Source: Ottowia sp.
Lineage (GTDB): Bacteria > Pseudomonadota > Gammaproteobacteria > Burkholderiales > Burkholderiaceae_C
NCBI RefSeq assembly: GCF_016703145.1
Contig: NZ_JADJCO010000003.1
Span: 1,442,001 to 1,506,000, forward strand
Length of the DNA stretch: 64,000 nt
Direction of reading: 5' to 3'
Under the pieces are notes generated by a model. That model was not told the DNA's origin. It searched no databases and saw nothing but the letters and a program-made list of their open reading frames with translations. A program made the position numbers and the translations under genes. Numbering within the stretch: the first letter of the stretch is position 1; each line of letters starts with the position of its first letter. Shown one piece after another: positions 43,121-53,440 of this stretch.

Positions 43121-43495
43121 TCAGCCGGACCGATCACCGGGCGCGGGCAGAGCCTGCACACGCTGGAGCAGGGCGTGCGCTTCATGCCCGGCAGGCAAGG
43201 GCGCCGGTGCCTGCTGGGCGAAGCGCGCGAGCAGGCGCCGCAGCACCTCGGCCTGGGGCTGCAGTGGGCCGAGGAACATGGCCTGCGCGCCATGGCCGAT
43301 CAAGAGGGTGGGGAAGGTTTCGATGTCCAGCTCGCCCAGCGCCTGTGCCTCGTCCTCGATGTCCACCCAGGCGAACCGGACGCCGGGGAACTGCGCCCTC
43401 AATGCGTCGTAGGCCGGGCGGTACTGCCGGCAGGCGTCGCACCACTGCGCGCACAGGCACGCCACCTGCCAGCCGGGCGCTTCAGGTTGGGGCAT
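43121..43495 (-). CDS. Thioredoxin-like protein
   Basis: A small 124-residue thioredoxin-fold protein with an active site WCDAC (Cys19 and Cys22) in place of the usual CGPC, an ETFPTLL cis-proline segment and an acidic DIEDE strand. No signal peptide, so cytoplasmic. It lies 17 bases after a Bug-family gene on the same strand and before the FAD oxidoreductase. The longer open frame upstream overlaps the Bug gene and is not used. Confidence 0.83.
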   Translation of the reverse strand: MPQPEAPGWQVACLCAQWCDACRQYRPAYDALRAQFPGVRFAWVDIEDEAQALGELDIETFPTLLIGHGAQAMFLGPLQPQAEVLRRLLARFAQQAPAPLPAGHEAHALLQRVQALPAPGDRSG

Positions 43496-43512
43496 CGCGT
43501 CGCGCGCCGTCC

Positions 43513-44490
43513 TCACTCGGCCTTGACGCCCGCGGCGCGGATCACCTTGCCCCACTTGGCCGTCTCGCTGGCGATGAAGGCATCGAACTCCTGCGGCGTG
43601 GAGCCGGACGGCACCACGCCCATGGCGTCGAGCCGAGCGCGGATCTCGGGCGCGCGGATGATGGCCGCCAGCTCGCTGGACAGGCGCTGCACGATCTCGC
43701 GCGGCGTGCCCGCCGGCGCCAGTACCCCGGCCCAGGTGCTGCCGGTGAAGCCGGCGAACCCCTGCTCGATGAAGGTGGGCACGTCCGGCAGCACCGGCAG
43801 GCGCCGGTCGCCCGCCACGCCGATGAGACCCACCTTGCCCGCCTTGCCCTGGTTGATGAGGCCGGTCGCCGCGTCGAAGAAGAGCTGGATCTGCCCGCCC
43901 ATCAGGTCGGCCAGCGCGGGCGCCGCGCCGCGGTAGGGGATGTGGATCATGTAGGTGCCGGTAAGCGCTTTCCACAGCTCGGTGGTCAGGTGCGCCGCCG
44001 AGCCGTTGCCCGAGGAGCCGAAGCTCACCTTGCCCGGATTCGCCTTGGCGTGGGCGATCACTTCCTTGGCTGTCTTGAAGGGCGCGTCGTTGTTCACCGC
44101 CGCGACCAGCGGCGAGACGCCCAGCAGCGAGACGCCGAGCAGGTCCTTGGCCGGGTCGTAGGGCAGTTTGGGGTACAGCGTGGTGTTGGCGGCGTAGGCG
44201 GCGATCACCACGCCGAAGGTCTGGCCGTCCGGCGCGGCCTTGGCCACCGCGTCGACGCCGATCAGGCTGTTGGCGCCCGGCTTGTTGTCGATGATGACCG
44301 GCTGGCCGAGGCGCTGCGTCAGCCCGGCCTGCACCAGCCGCGCCATCTGGTCGGTGAAGCCGCCGGGCGTGTACGGCACGACGATGCGCACCGGCTTGGC
44401 CGGCCAGCCGGACTGGGCGAAGGCCGGCGCGGCGAGGGTGGCGCCGGCGGCGAGCGTGAACTGGCGGCGGTTGGGGCGGGAGGCGGTCAT
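43513..44490 (-). CDS. Bug/TctC family tripartite tricarboxylate transporter binding protein
   Basis: A 325-residue periplasmic solute receptor. The N-terminus NRRQFTLAAGATLAAPAFAQ is an RR-containing signal peptide. The mature part shows PVRIVVPYTPGGFTDQMARL, DNKPGANSLIGVDAVAKA and IHIPYRGAAPALADLMGGQI, all Bug hallmarks. No tctA/tctB is adjacent, so it is an orphan receptor, which is common in Burkholderiales. The ligand is probably a small carboxylate, not predictable further. Confidence 0.93.
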   Translation of the reverse strand: MTASRPNRRQFTLAAGATLAAPAFAQSGWPAKPVRIVVPYTPGGFTDQMARLVQAGLTQRLGQPVIIDNKPGANSLIGVDAVAKAAPDGQTFGVVIAAYAANTTLYPKLPYDPAKDLLGVSLLGVSPLVAAVNNDAPFKTAKEVIAHAKANPGKVSFGSSGNGSAAHLTTELWKALTGTYMIHIPYRGAAPALADLMGGQIQLFFDAATGLINQGKAGKVGLIGVAGDRRLPVLPDVPTFIEQGFAGFTGSTWAGVLAPAGTPREIVQRLSSELAAIIRAPEIRARLDAMGVVPSGSTPQEFDAFIASETAKWGKVIRAAGVKAE

Positions 44491-44576
44491 GGGCGTTGTC
44501 TCTTGGTGGTTGTGGCGTCCATTCTAGGAACCACGTCCCCCCCGAGGGCGGCTGCGGGCCGCGCCGCCACGCGCGC

Positions 44577-45491
44577 TCAGGTCAGCATGAACTCGTCCGG
44601 CCCCAGGCTGCGCGGCGGCGGCAGGGTTTCGCCCATCATCTCGCGCAGGGTGGCTTCGATGGTGGCCGACATGGCGTCGAGGGCGAGGTCGTTGGGCTCG
44701 GTGCCGAAGGGCTCCTCGATCTCCGCGGAGAGCGCCTCCAGCGCGAAGAAGGTGTAGGCGATGAAGGCGACGATGACCGGGGTCATCGGCCCGATGGAAT
44801 CGACCAGCCCGAAGGGCAGCAGCACGCAGTACAGGTAGATGGTGCGGTGGATGATGACGGCGTAGGTGAACGGGATCGGCGTGCCGGCCAGGCGCTCGCA
44901 GCCGCCCAGGGCGTCGGTCAGGCGGCCGAGCGGCGCCTCCATGGCCTGCACCAGGGCCGGCGGCAGTTGCTCGGCCTGGCGGCGGCCTTGCAGCCATTCG
45001 CCGGCCATCAGCAGCAGCAGGGCCGGCTTGTAGCGCGCGGGTCGCAGGCGGGCGCAGTCGCCGGGCGGGAGCAGGCGCTCGAAGTCGGCGGCCGGATCGG
45101 TCTGGCGCAACTGGTGGCGCAGGGCATGCACGAAGGCGATCAGGCGCGTGGCCAGCAGCGCGACGTCCGGCCGCGAGTCGGTCAGCGTCAGCGCCTGCCG
45201 CACCAGCGTGCGCGTGTCGTTGAGCAGCGCGCCCCACAGCGTGCGGGCCTCCCAGTAGCGCGCGTAGCTGGTGCTGTTGCGGAACCCCAGGAAGATGGCC
45301 AGCGTCAGGCCGATGAGCGAGAACGGCACGAAGTTGAGCGGGATCTTCCACGCGAACAGACGGCCGTGCAGCGCGGTGACGAGGATGGCGAAGGCGGTGA
45401 TGCCCAACAACTGCGGCGCGATGATGGGCAGGACCGAACCGCGCAGGACGAACAGCATGCGCAGCCAGTGCGGGCGCGAGCGGATGATCAT
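44577..45491 (-). CDS. Bestrophin family protein (UPF0187)
   Basis: A 304-residue membrane protein of the bestrophin-like anion-channel family. Key pieces are the FVPFSLIGLTLAIFLGFRNS helix followed by SYARYWEARTLWGALLNDTR, highly typical of bacterial bestrophins (YneE-like). The start at 45491 (MIIRSRPHW) fits the family; the longer frame runs into a dispersed repeat. Bacterial members form ion channels of uncertain physiological role. Confidence 0.92.
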   Translation of the reverse strand: MIIRSRPHWLRMLFVLRGSVLPIIAPQLLGITAFAILVTALHGRLFAWKIPLNFVPFSLIGLTLAIFLGFRNSTSYARYWEARTLWGALLNDTRTLVRQALTLTDSRPDVALLATRLIAFVHALRHQLRQTDPAADFERLLPPGDCARLRPARYKPALLLLMAGEWLQGRRQAEQLPPALVQAMEAPLGRLTDALGGCERLAGTPIPFTYAVIIHRTIYLYCVLLPFGLVDSIGPMTPVIVAFIAYTFFALEALSAEIEEPFGTEPNDLALDAMSATIEATLREMMGETLPPPRSLGPDEFMLT

Positions 45492-45536
45492 GGGGCAGGG
45501 GGCCGCTTCGGCAGGGCGTCCAGGGGGGCGAAGTGG

Positions 45537-45608
45537 CTTTGGTGCTATATATTTAATAGCTTTTGGCGAGGTATTGGTGCGGGCTACAGGCACTTTTTAC
45601 TTGAAAAC
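45537..45608 (-). repeat. Dispersed AT-rich repeat, copy R10
   Basis: ATATTTAATAGCTTTTGGCG, then GCGGGCTACAGGC and TTTTTACTTGAAAAC. It occupies the gap between gabD (stop at 45624) and the bestrophin gene. Confidence 0.7.
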
Positions 45609-45623
45609 GTCCCGCATCGCCGG

Positions 45624-47096
45624 CTACTTCAGCACGTCCCCCACGCACAAGTACTTCATCTCCAGGTATTCCTCGATGCCGTGCGTGGAGCCCTCGCGTC
45701 CCAGGCCGCTTTGCTTGACGCCGCCGAAGGGCACGTGCTCGGTGGAGAAGATGCCGGTGTTGATGCCGACCATGCCGTATTCGAGGCCCTCGCTCACGCG
45801 GGTGATGCGGCCGATGTCGCGCGCGTAGAAGTAGCTGGCCAGGCCGAACTCGGTGGCGTTGGCCGCGGCAATGGCTTCCTGCTCGGTCTGGAAGCGGAAC
45901 ACGGGGGCCAGGGGGCCGAAGGTTTCCTCGCGCGCCACCAGCATGGCGGCGGTGGCGCCGGAGATGACGGTGGGCTCGAAGAACTGGCCCTTGAGCCGCT
46001 TGCCGCCGGTGACGATCTTGCCGCCCTTTTTGACGGCGTCCTTGACGTGCTTTTCCACCTTGGCGACGGCGGCGCTCTCGATCAGCGGGCCCTGCGCCAC
46101 GCCCTCGTCGAAGCCGTTGCCGACCTTCATGGCCTTGACGCTGGCGGCGAACTTCCTGACGAAGGCGTCGTACACGCCGTCCTGCACGTACAGGCGGTTG
46201 GCGCACACGCAGGTCTGGCCGGCGTTGCGGTACTTGCTGGCCATGGCGCCCTCGACGGCGCTGTCGAGGTCGGCGTCGTCGAACACGATGAAGGGCGCGT
46301 TGCCGCCCAGCTCCAGCGCCAGCTTCTTCACGGTGGGCGCGCACTGCGCCATCAGGAGGCGGCCGACCTCGGTGGAGCCGGTGAAGGAGAGGTGGCGCAC
46401 GACGTCGCTCTCGCACAGCACGCGGCCGATGGCGGCGGCGTCGGTGCCGGGGACCACGTTGATGACGCCGGCGGGCACGCCGGCGCGCACCGCCAGTTCG
46501 GCGGCGGCCAGGGCCGTCAGCGGCGTCAGCTCGGCCGGCTTGATGACCACGGGGCAGCCGGCGGCGAGGGCGGGCGCCACCTTGCGCGTGATCATGGCCA
46601 GCGGGAAGTTCCAGGGCGTGATGGCGGCGCACACGCCGATGGGCTGCTTGATGACCGCCAGGCGCTTGTTGTTGTCGAAGGTGGGCAGGGTCTGTCCGTG
46701 CACGCGCTTGGCCTCCTCGGCGAACCACTCGACGAAGCTGGCGCCGTAGGCGACCTCGCCCTTGGCCTCGGGCAGGGGCTTGCCCTGCTCGGCGGTCATG
46801 AGGCGGCCCAGGTCGTCCTGGTGCGCCGTCAGCAGGTGGAACCACTTCATCAGGATGGCGTGGCGCTGCTTGGCCGTCAGCCCGCGCCAGGCCGGCCAGG
46901 CGTCGTTGGCGGCTGCGATGGCGGCCTTGGCCTCCTTGGCGCCCAGGTCGGCCACGTCGGCCAGTTTGCGGCCGGTGGCGGGGTCGATGACGTCGAAGCG
47001 CTGCCTGCCCTTGACCCACTTGCCGTTGACGAGGCCGTCGGTCTTGAGCAGGGTAGGGTCCTTCAGCAGGGCCAGCGGGGTGGCTTGGGCGTCCAT
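45624..47096 (-). CDS. gabD: NAD(P)-dependent succinate-semialdehyde dehydrogenase
   Basis: A 490-residue aldehyde dehydrogenase that oxidises succinic semialdehyde to succinate in GABA or related catabolism. ALDH motifs: the cofactor-site ITPWNFPLAMITRK, FTGSTEVGRLLMAQ, the catalytic Glu in LELGGNAPF and the catalytic Cys in NAGQTCVCANRLYVQ. The latter blocks are characteristic of the GabD subgroup. The start at 47096 gives the usual DPTLLKTDGLVNGKWV beginning. It is downstream of the cardiolipin synthase gene on the same strand. Confidence 0.93.
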   Translation of the reverse strand: MDAQATPLALLKDPTLLKTDGLVNGKWVKGRQRFDVIDPATGRKLADVADLGAKEAKAAIAAANDAWPAWRGLTAKQRHAILMKWFHLLTAHQDDLGRLMTAEQGKPLPEAKGEVAYGASFVEWFAEEAKRVHGQTLPTFDNNKRLAVIKQPIGVCAAITPWNFPLAMITRKVAPALAAGCPVVIKPAELTPLTALAAAELAVRAGVPAGVINVVPGTDAAAIGRVLCESDVVRHLSFTGSTEVGRLLMAQCAPTVKKLALELGGNAPFIVFDDADLDSAVEGAMASKYRNAGQTCVCANRLYVQDGVYDAFVRKFAASVKAMKVGNGFDEGVAQGPLIESAAVAKVEKHVKDAVKKGGKIVTGGKRLKGQFFEPTVISGATAAMLVAREETFGPLAPVFRFQTEQEAIAAANATEFGLASYFYARDIGRITRVSEGLEYGMVGINTGIFSTEHVPFGGVKQSGLGREGSTHGIEEYLEMKYLCVGDVLK

Positions 47097-47146
47097 GGGC
47101 GGTCTCCGGTTGATGCTGCGGCGATTGTAGGCAGCACGCCTGGATC

Positions 47147-48613
47147 TCAGAGCAGGGGCGAGGCCAGCCGCGCCACGGCCTCGAACAGCCGCTGGTGCGG
47201 CGGCACCGGGCGGTCCTTGGGCACCAACTGGCAGTGCGAGAGATCGGCGTCGAACGCCTCGGCCAGTTGGTGGTTGAAGCCGCGGTCGAACACCGCCGCC
47301 GCGACCTCGAAGTTGAGGCGGAAGCTGCGGTTGTCGAAGTTGGCGCTGCCGACCATGGCGTAGTGCCTGTCCACCACCAGCGTCTTGGCGTGGTACATGC
47401 GGCTGTGGTATTCGAACACCAGCACGCCGGCCTCCTGCAGCTCCTTGTAGTACGAGCGCGCGGCGGCGGTGACGATCATCGAGTCGCTCCGGTACGGCAC
47501 GATGAGCTTGACCTGCACGCCGCGCAGCGCGGCGTTGGTCAGCGCCGTCCACGCCGGCTCGGTGGGCACGAAGTAGGGCGTGGCCAGCCAGATGCGCTCG
47601 CGCGCCATGCCCAGGGCGTCGATCATGGCGCGGTGGATGGCCTCGCCGTCGTTGTCGGGGCCGGAGGCGACGATCTGCACAGGCACGCCCGGCGTGGCGG
47701 GGGCCGCCTCGGCCGGGAGCAGGTCTTCGTCCTGCGCGGGGCTGCCGCCGGCATAGGTCCAGTCCTGCAGGAAGAGGTACTGCAGCCAGCGCACCGCGCC
47801 GCCGCGCATCAGCAGGTGCGTGTCGCGGTAGGCGGTGTCGGGCAGCACGCGCTCGTTCTCGTCGTCGGTGACGTTGATGCCGCCCAGCATGCCGGTGGCA
47901 CCGTCGAAGACGGCGATCTTGCGGTGCGTGCGCAGGTTGACGAGCGGGCGGATGCGGTCCAGTCGTGTCGGGTGGAACACCGCGAACTGGCCGCCGGCGG
48001 CCAGGTAGTCGGCCAAGTGCTCCTGTCCGCGCCGGCTGCTCAGGCGCGGCGAGCCGATGGCGTCCACCAGCAGCCGCACGCGCACGCCGGCGCGCGCCCG
48101 CTCGGTGAGCGCCCGCAGCACCGCCTGGCCGGTGGTGTCGGGCTCGAAGATGTAGTACTCCAGATGGATGTGCGCGCGGGCCTGGCCGATCTCGCGCAGC
48201 AGCGCGTCCAGCGTGGCGCCGCCGTTCGTCAGCAGCGCCAGGTGCTGGCAGCTCGAGGGCGGCAGGCCGCAGGACTGCTCGATCAGCCGGGCGTGCTGCA
48301 GGGCCCAGAGGGGCGGCTCGGGGCGGTCGGCGCGCAGCGCCCGCATGTCCGCCTGCGACATCAGGGCGGCGCGGGTGTGCCAGCGCCGCAGGCGCTGGCG
48401 CTTGACGCGTTGCGGTCCGAAGTAGGCGTAGATGATCACGCCCACCACCGGCATCAGGTTGAGCAGCATGATCCACGCCAGCGTGGACACCGGCGCGCGG
48501 CGCTGCAGGATGACCCAGGTGGTGAGGAAGATGCTGGAGACGGTCCAGAGCCCGATCAGCCAGGTGGTCAGGGGCACACCCAGCAAGGTCCACTGCGACA
48601 GCCAGTGCCCCAT
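47147..48613 (-). CDS. cls: Cardiolipin synthase
   Basis: A 488-residue phospholipase D-superfamily enzyme that joins two phosphatidylglycerols to make cardiolipin. Two N-terminal hydrophobic segments anchor it in the inner membrane. Both HKD motifs are intact: HRKIAVFDGATGMLGG near residue 226 and YHAKTLVVDRHYAMVGSANF near residue 404. The length matches ClsA-type enzymes. It follows the Spx-like gene by 12 bases and is transcribed with it. Confidence 0.93.
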   Translation of the reverse strand: MGHWLSQWTLLGVPLTTWLIGLWTVSSIFLTTWVILQRRAPVSTLAWIMLLNLMPVVGVIIYAYFGPQRVKRQRLRRWHTRAALMSQADMRALRADRPEPPLWALQHARLIEQSCGLPPSSCQHLALLTNGGATLDALLREIGQARAHIHLEYYIFEPDTTGQAVLRALTERARAGVRVRLLVDAIGSPRLSSRRGQEHLADYLAAGGQFAVFHPTRLDRIRPLVNLRTHRKIAVFDGATGMLGGINVTDDENERVLPDTAYRDTHLLMRGGAVRWLQYLFLQDWTYAGGSPAQDEDLLPAEAAPATPGVPVQIVASGPDNDGEAIHRAMIDALGMARERIWLATPYFVPTEPAWTALTNAALRGVQVKLIVPYRSDSMIVTAAARSYYKELQEAGVLVFEYHSRMYHAKTLVVDRHYAMVGSANFDNRSFRLNFEVAAAVFDRGFNHQLAEAFDADLSHCQLVPKDRPVPPHQRLFEAVARLASPLL

Positions 48614-48625
48614 CGCGTCGGCTTC

Positions 48626-48991
48626 TCAGGCGCGCAGGCGCCGCTGCCAGTCGTCGGCCGAGAAACCCACGCTGACGGCGCCGTCCGGCCATTCCACCAC
48701 CGGGCGCTTGATGGTGCTGGGCTGCGCCAGCAACAAGGCCGCGGCGCTGCCGGCGTCCGCGACGGCGGCCTGCGCGGCGGGATCGAGCCGGCGCCAGGTG
48801 GTGCCCTGGCGGTTCAGCACCTTGTCCCAGCCCACGGCGTCGATCCAGCGCCGCAGGTGCTCGGGCGGCACGCCGTCTTTCTTGAAGTCGTGCAAGCGTG
48901 CCTCCACGCCGTGCCCGGCCAGCCACGCTCGCGCCTTCTTGACGGTGTCGCAGTTGGGAATGCCGTAGAGGGTGAGGGAGGGCGTTGCCAT
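48626..48991 (-). CDS. ArsC/Spx-family reductase-like protein (YffB-like)
   Basis: A 121-residue thioredoxin-fold protein. YGIPNCDTVKKARAWL with a single cysteine (Cys14) and KRPVVEWPDG near the C-terminus match the YffB/Spx-like branch of the arsenate reductase family rather than true arsenate reductases. The start at 48991 (MATPSLTLYG) is preferred over the upstream in-frame codons. It is divergent from folC by 53 bases. Confidence 0.88.
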   Translation of the reverse strand: MATPSLTLYGIPNCDTVKKARAWLAGHGVEARLHDFKKDGVPPEHLRRWIDAVGWDKVLNRQGTTWRRLDPAAQAAVADAGSAAALLLAQPSTIKRPVVEWPDGAVSVGFSADDWQRRLRA

Positions 48992-49044
48992 GGCGGGCGA
49001 TGATGCCATGCGTCCGGTGCGTTGCGGTGACAATCCGCATCGTG

Positions 49045-50346
49045 ATGAAAACGCTTGACGAATGGCTCGCGCACTGCGAGCGGCTGCACCCGGCGGCGAT
49101 CGAACTGGGCCTGGATCGCGTGCGCGCCGTGGCCACCCGCATGGGTCTGCGCCTGGACTGCCCGGTGTTCACCGTGGCCGGCACCAACGGCAAGGGCTCC
49201 ACCTGCGCCATGCTGGAGTCGATCCTGGCGGCGGCAGGCTACCGCACCGGCGCCTACACCTCGCCGCACCTGGTGCGCTTCGAGGAGCGCTGCCGGGTCC
49301 GCGGGCAGGCCGTGGACGCTTCTGAATTAATAGCGTCTTTCGAAAGCGTGGAGCGGGCCAGGGGCGAAATCTCCTTGACTTACTTCGAGTTCACCACGCT
49401 GGCGATCCTCGACGTGCTGGCGCGCGCCGGCCTGGACGCCGCGATCCTGGAGGTGGGCCTGGGCGGCCGGCTGGACGCGGTGAACATCATCGACACCGAC
49501 TGCGCCATCATCACCAGCATCGACATCGACCACGCCGAGCTGTTGGGCGACACGCGCGAGCAGATCGGGCTGGAGAAGGCCGGCATCCTGCGCACCGACA
49601 GGCCCGCCATCGTCAGCGACCCGGTGCCGCCGCGGAGCGTGACCGACCGCGCGCTGGAGATCGGCGCCGACCTGTGGCGCCTGGGGCACGATTTCAACTA
49701 CCGCGGCGACCCGCAGCAGTGGGCCTGGGCCGGGCGCGGCCGCCGCTACAGCGGGCTGGCCTACCCGGCGCTGCGCGGCGCCAATCAGCTCGTCAACGCC
49801 TCGGGCGTGCTGGCGGCGCTGGAGGCGCTGCGCCCGCGCCTGCCCGTGACCGCGCAGGCGGTGCGCAACGGCCTGGCGCTGGTGGAATTGCCGGGGCGCT
49901 TCCAGGTCGTGCCCGGCCAGCCGGCGCTGGTGCTGGACGTGGCGCACAACCCCCACTCGGTGGCGGCGCTGGCGCTCAACCTGGACGCGATGGGCTTCTA
50001 TCCCGCCACGCACGCCGTCTTCGGCGCCATGGCGGACAAGGACCTGGCGCCCATGCTGGCGCGCATGGACCCGTTGGTCGACCACTGGTACTTCACCGAC
50101 CTGCCCACCCCGCGCGCCGCGCCGGGGCGGGCGCTGCAGGCGGCGTGGCGCGCCGCCACGCGGCGCCAGGACGCGTCCTCCGAGGTGTTCGCCAGCCCCC
50201 GGGAGGCGCTGGACGCGGCGGCTGGCCGCGCGGGGGCGACTGATAGAATCGTCTGCTTCGGATCGTTCTACACCGTCGGCGGCGTGCTCGAACACGGCAT
50301 TCCGCGCCTGCATGCCGGTGCCCCCGGCCGGGACGCTGGCGGCTGA
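49045..50346 (+). CDS. folC: Bifunctional folylpolyglutamate / dihydrofolate synthase
   Basis: A 433-residue Mur-ligase-fold enzyme that adds glutamate to dihydropteroate and folates. The P-loop VAGTNGKGST is at about residues 44-53, TSPHLVRFEERCRV follows, and DIDHAELLGDTREQIGLEKAGI binds the nucleotide and metal. VLDVAHNPHS is the C-terminal domain signature. The ATG at 49045 (MKTLDEWLAHCERLHP) fits the family. Residues about 92-114 are encoded by an AT-rich patch resembling the dispersed repeat. It heads the folC-SPOR-cvpA-purF-metZ cluster. Confidence 0.95.
   Translation: MKTLDEWLAHCERLHPAAIELGLDRVRAVATRMGLRLDCPVFTVAGTNGKGSTCAMLESILAAAGYRTGAYTSPHLVRFEERCRVRGQAVDASELIASFESVERARGEISLTYFEFTTLAILDVLARAGLDAAILEVGLGGRLDAVNIIDTDCAIITSIDIDHAELLGDTREQIGLEKAGILRTDRPAIVSDPVPPRSVTDRALEIGADLWRLGHDFNYRGDPQQWAWAGRGRRYSGLAYPALRGANQLVNASGVLAALEALRPRLPVTAQAVRNGLALVELPGRFQVVPGQPALVLDVAHNPHSVAALALNLDAMGFYPATHAVFGAMADKDLAPMLARMDPLVDHWYFTDLPTPRAAPGRALQAAWRAATRRQDASSEVFASPREALDAAAGRAGATDRIVCFGSFYTVGGVLEHGIPRLHAGAPGRDAGG
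49321..49385 (-). repeat. Dispersed AT-rich repeat-like patch, copy R11 (inside folC)
   Basis: GAATTAATAGCGTCTTTCG, AAAGCGTGGAGCGGGCCAGG, GGCGAAATCTCCTTGAC. It follows the reverse-orientation layout (AATTxATAGC, central stem, GGCCAATTT-like end). The folC frame and local length are preserved. Confidence 0.45.
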
Positions 50347-50357
50347 CCCAGGAATCC

Positions 50358-51164
50358 ATGGCATTTTTCAAGTTCCGCCAGAGCGGCCAGTCACAGCCCG
50401 CGGCGCGCACCCGCGCCGATGAATCCGCTGCCGGCGGCCCCGCCGAGACCATCGAAAGCCTGCGCCGCCGCGCGCGCCACCGCCTGATCGGCGCCGCCGT
50501 GCTGGTGCTGGCTGCGATCATCGGTTTTCCGCTGCTGTTCGACACCCAGCCGCGCCCGGTGGCGGTCAACGCCCCCATCACCATCCCCGACCGCGACGGC
50601 GCCCGGCCGCTGCGCATTCCCGAGCCTGCCCGGGGCACCAGCGTGCCGGCGGCGTCCAGCCTGGACGACAAGGAAGAAATGGTGGCGCACGCCAGCCACG
50701 GTGCCGCTGCCGCGTCCAGGCCGGCCGACAAGTCCGATGCCCGCACCGAGAGCGCTGCCCAGGCGGAGGCGGCCGCCCGCGCGAAGCGCGAGGAAGAGGC
50801 CAGGGCCAGGCGTGACGAGGAGGTGCGGGCCCGGCGTGAAGCCGACGCCCGCGCCAAGCGCGAGGAGGCGGCGCGCGCGCGTGCCGCGCTCGAAGGGCGC
50901 CGTGCCGACAAACCCGTGGATGGCGCTGCCGACTCCGGCCGCTTCATCGTGCAGATCGGCGCCTTCGCCGAGGCCGAGAAGGTGCGCGAGGCGCGCCAGC
51001 AGGCCGAGCGTGCGGGCCTGAAGACCTACGTCCAGGTGGTGGACACCAAGGAAGGCAAGCGCACCCGCGTGCGCGCGGGCCCCTACGCCACCCGCGCCGA
51101 GGCCGAGAAGGCGGCGGCCGCGCTCCAGAAGGCCGGGCTGACGGGCGGCATCTACGCGCTCTGA
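50358..51164 (+). CDS. SPOR-domain protein (DedD-like)
   Basis: A 268-residue inner-membrane protein. A single membrane segment, RLIGAAVLVLAAIIGFPLLF at about residues 43-62, is followed by a long Ala/Arg/Glu-rich, probably coiled linker (about 125-185) and a C-terminal SPOR domain (FIVQIGAFAEAEKVREARQQ and the RVRAGPYATRAEAEKA motif) that binds denuded peptidoglycan at the division septum. DedD-type proteins aid cell division. It starts 11 bases after folC. Confidence 0.9.
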   Translation: MAFFKFRQSGQSQPAARTRADESAAGGPAETIESLRRRARHRLIGAAVLVLAAIIGFPLLFDTQPRPVAVNAPITIPDRDGARPLRIPEPARGTSVPAASSLDDKEEMVAHASHGAAAASRPADKSDARTESAAQAEAAARAKREEEARARRDEEVRARREADARAKREEAARARAALEGRRADKPVDGAADSGRFIVQIGAFAEAEKVREARQQAERAGLKTYVQVVDTKEGKRTRVRAGPYATRAEAEKAAAALQKAGLTGGIYAL

Positions 51165-51345
51165 CATGACCCACCCCCGTGGCTCCACTCGCTGCGCGAT
51201 GTTTCGCCTCCCCCCTCGAGGGGGCGCACCCACTGGCCGGGGGGACCCCGGCCACGGGTGCACTGGCGTGGCCTGCTCCGCGGCCATTCGACTCTTTGGG
51301 CTTCGTGGGCTTCGTGGGCTTCGTGGGCTCCATGGGCTGTGGGTG
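51165..51345. repeat. GC-rich dispersed repeat, family 2, copy d
   Basis: Spacer between the SPOR gene and cvpA. It contains GTGGCTCCACTCGCTGCGCG, the 14-bp palindrome CCCCCTCGAGGGGG (51211-51224), GGCGTGGCCTGCTCCGCGGC, and then three tandem GGGCTTCGT units. The modules match the reverse complement of the 5.2-kb copy. Confidence 0.65.
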
Positions 51346-51380
51346 GCGCGCTGCGCCATGGTCGGCTGAACGGGTGGCCC

Positions 51381-51869
51381 GTGTCCGCCGTCGACTGGAT
51401 CTGCCTGGGGGTGCTGGTGGCGTCGCTGCTGCTGGGCGCCTGGCGCGGCCTGCTGTACGAGGCGCTGGCGGTCGTGGGCTGGGTGTGCGCCTACCTGACC
51501 GCGCGCTGGTCGGCCGACGTCGTGGGCCGATGGCTACCGATGGGCGATTCGCCCCAGGGCGTGCGCTACGCGGCGGGCTTCGTGCTGGTGTTCATCGCCG
51601 TGGCGTTCCTGGGCGGCATGCTGGCCTGGGCCGCGCGCCATGCCGCCAAGGCGCTGGGCATGCGGCCGGTGGACCGGATCTTTGGCGCCGCCTTCGGCGT
51701 GCTGCGCGGCGTGTTGCTGCTGCTGGCCGTGGCGGCGCTCGCCGGCATGACGCCGGTCGGCCAGGCGGCGTGGTGGCGCGAATCGGCCAGCGTGCAATGG
51801 CTGCACATGGCCCTGCTGCAACTGCAGCCGCTGCTGCCCGAGGCTTTCGGCAGATACCTTTCGGCCTGA
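51381..51869 (+). CDS. cvpA: CvpA family protein
   Basis: A 162-residue membrane protein with four hydrophobic segments, starting at GTG 51381: V-SAVDWICLGVLVASLLLGAWRG, the typical CvpA beginning. An ATG-initiated longer frame upstream only covers repeat sequence. CvpA is required for colicin V production and envelope homeostasis and often precedes purF, as here (purF starts 47 bases later). Confidence 0.9.
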   Translation: MSAVDWICLGVLVASLLLGAWRGLLYEALAVVGWVCAYLTARWSADVVGRWLPMGDSPQGVRYAAGFVLVFIAVAFLGGMLAWAARHAAKALGMRPVDRIFGAAFGVLRGVLLLLAVAALAGMTPVGQAAWWRESASVQWLHMALLQLQPLLPEAFGRYLSA

Positions 51870-51916
51870 CAATCCGGGATTGATCCCAACCTTCCTCTCG
51901 CAGGACACCCCCAACC

Positions 51917-53395
<1,479 letters not shown>

Positions 53396-53440
53396 ATTCA
53401 CTCATCGACCCCCCCCCCACCACCACCTGCTTTTTTCGTC

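Noticed and set aside
40597..44757. Plus-strand open frame running from AraC-2 for 1386 codons
   Set aside because: Only the first part is real AraC; after the 7-bp duplication it is antisense to the FAD, thioredoxin-like and Bug genes with shadow composition.
45624..49211. Minus-strand open frame that would fuse cardiolipin synthase-region sequence to gabD
   Set aside because: gabD has a normal start at 47096, and the upstream part is out of frame with the real cls gene.
53409..53418. Run of ten C between purF and metZ as a phase-variable tract
   Set aside because: It lies outside both coding regions and 22 bases before the metZ ATG, so length change would not shift a frame; at most it alters spacing.
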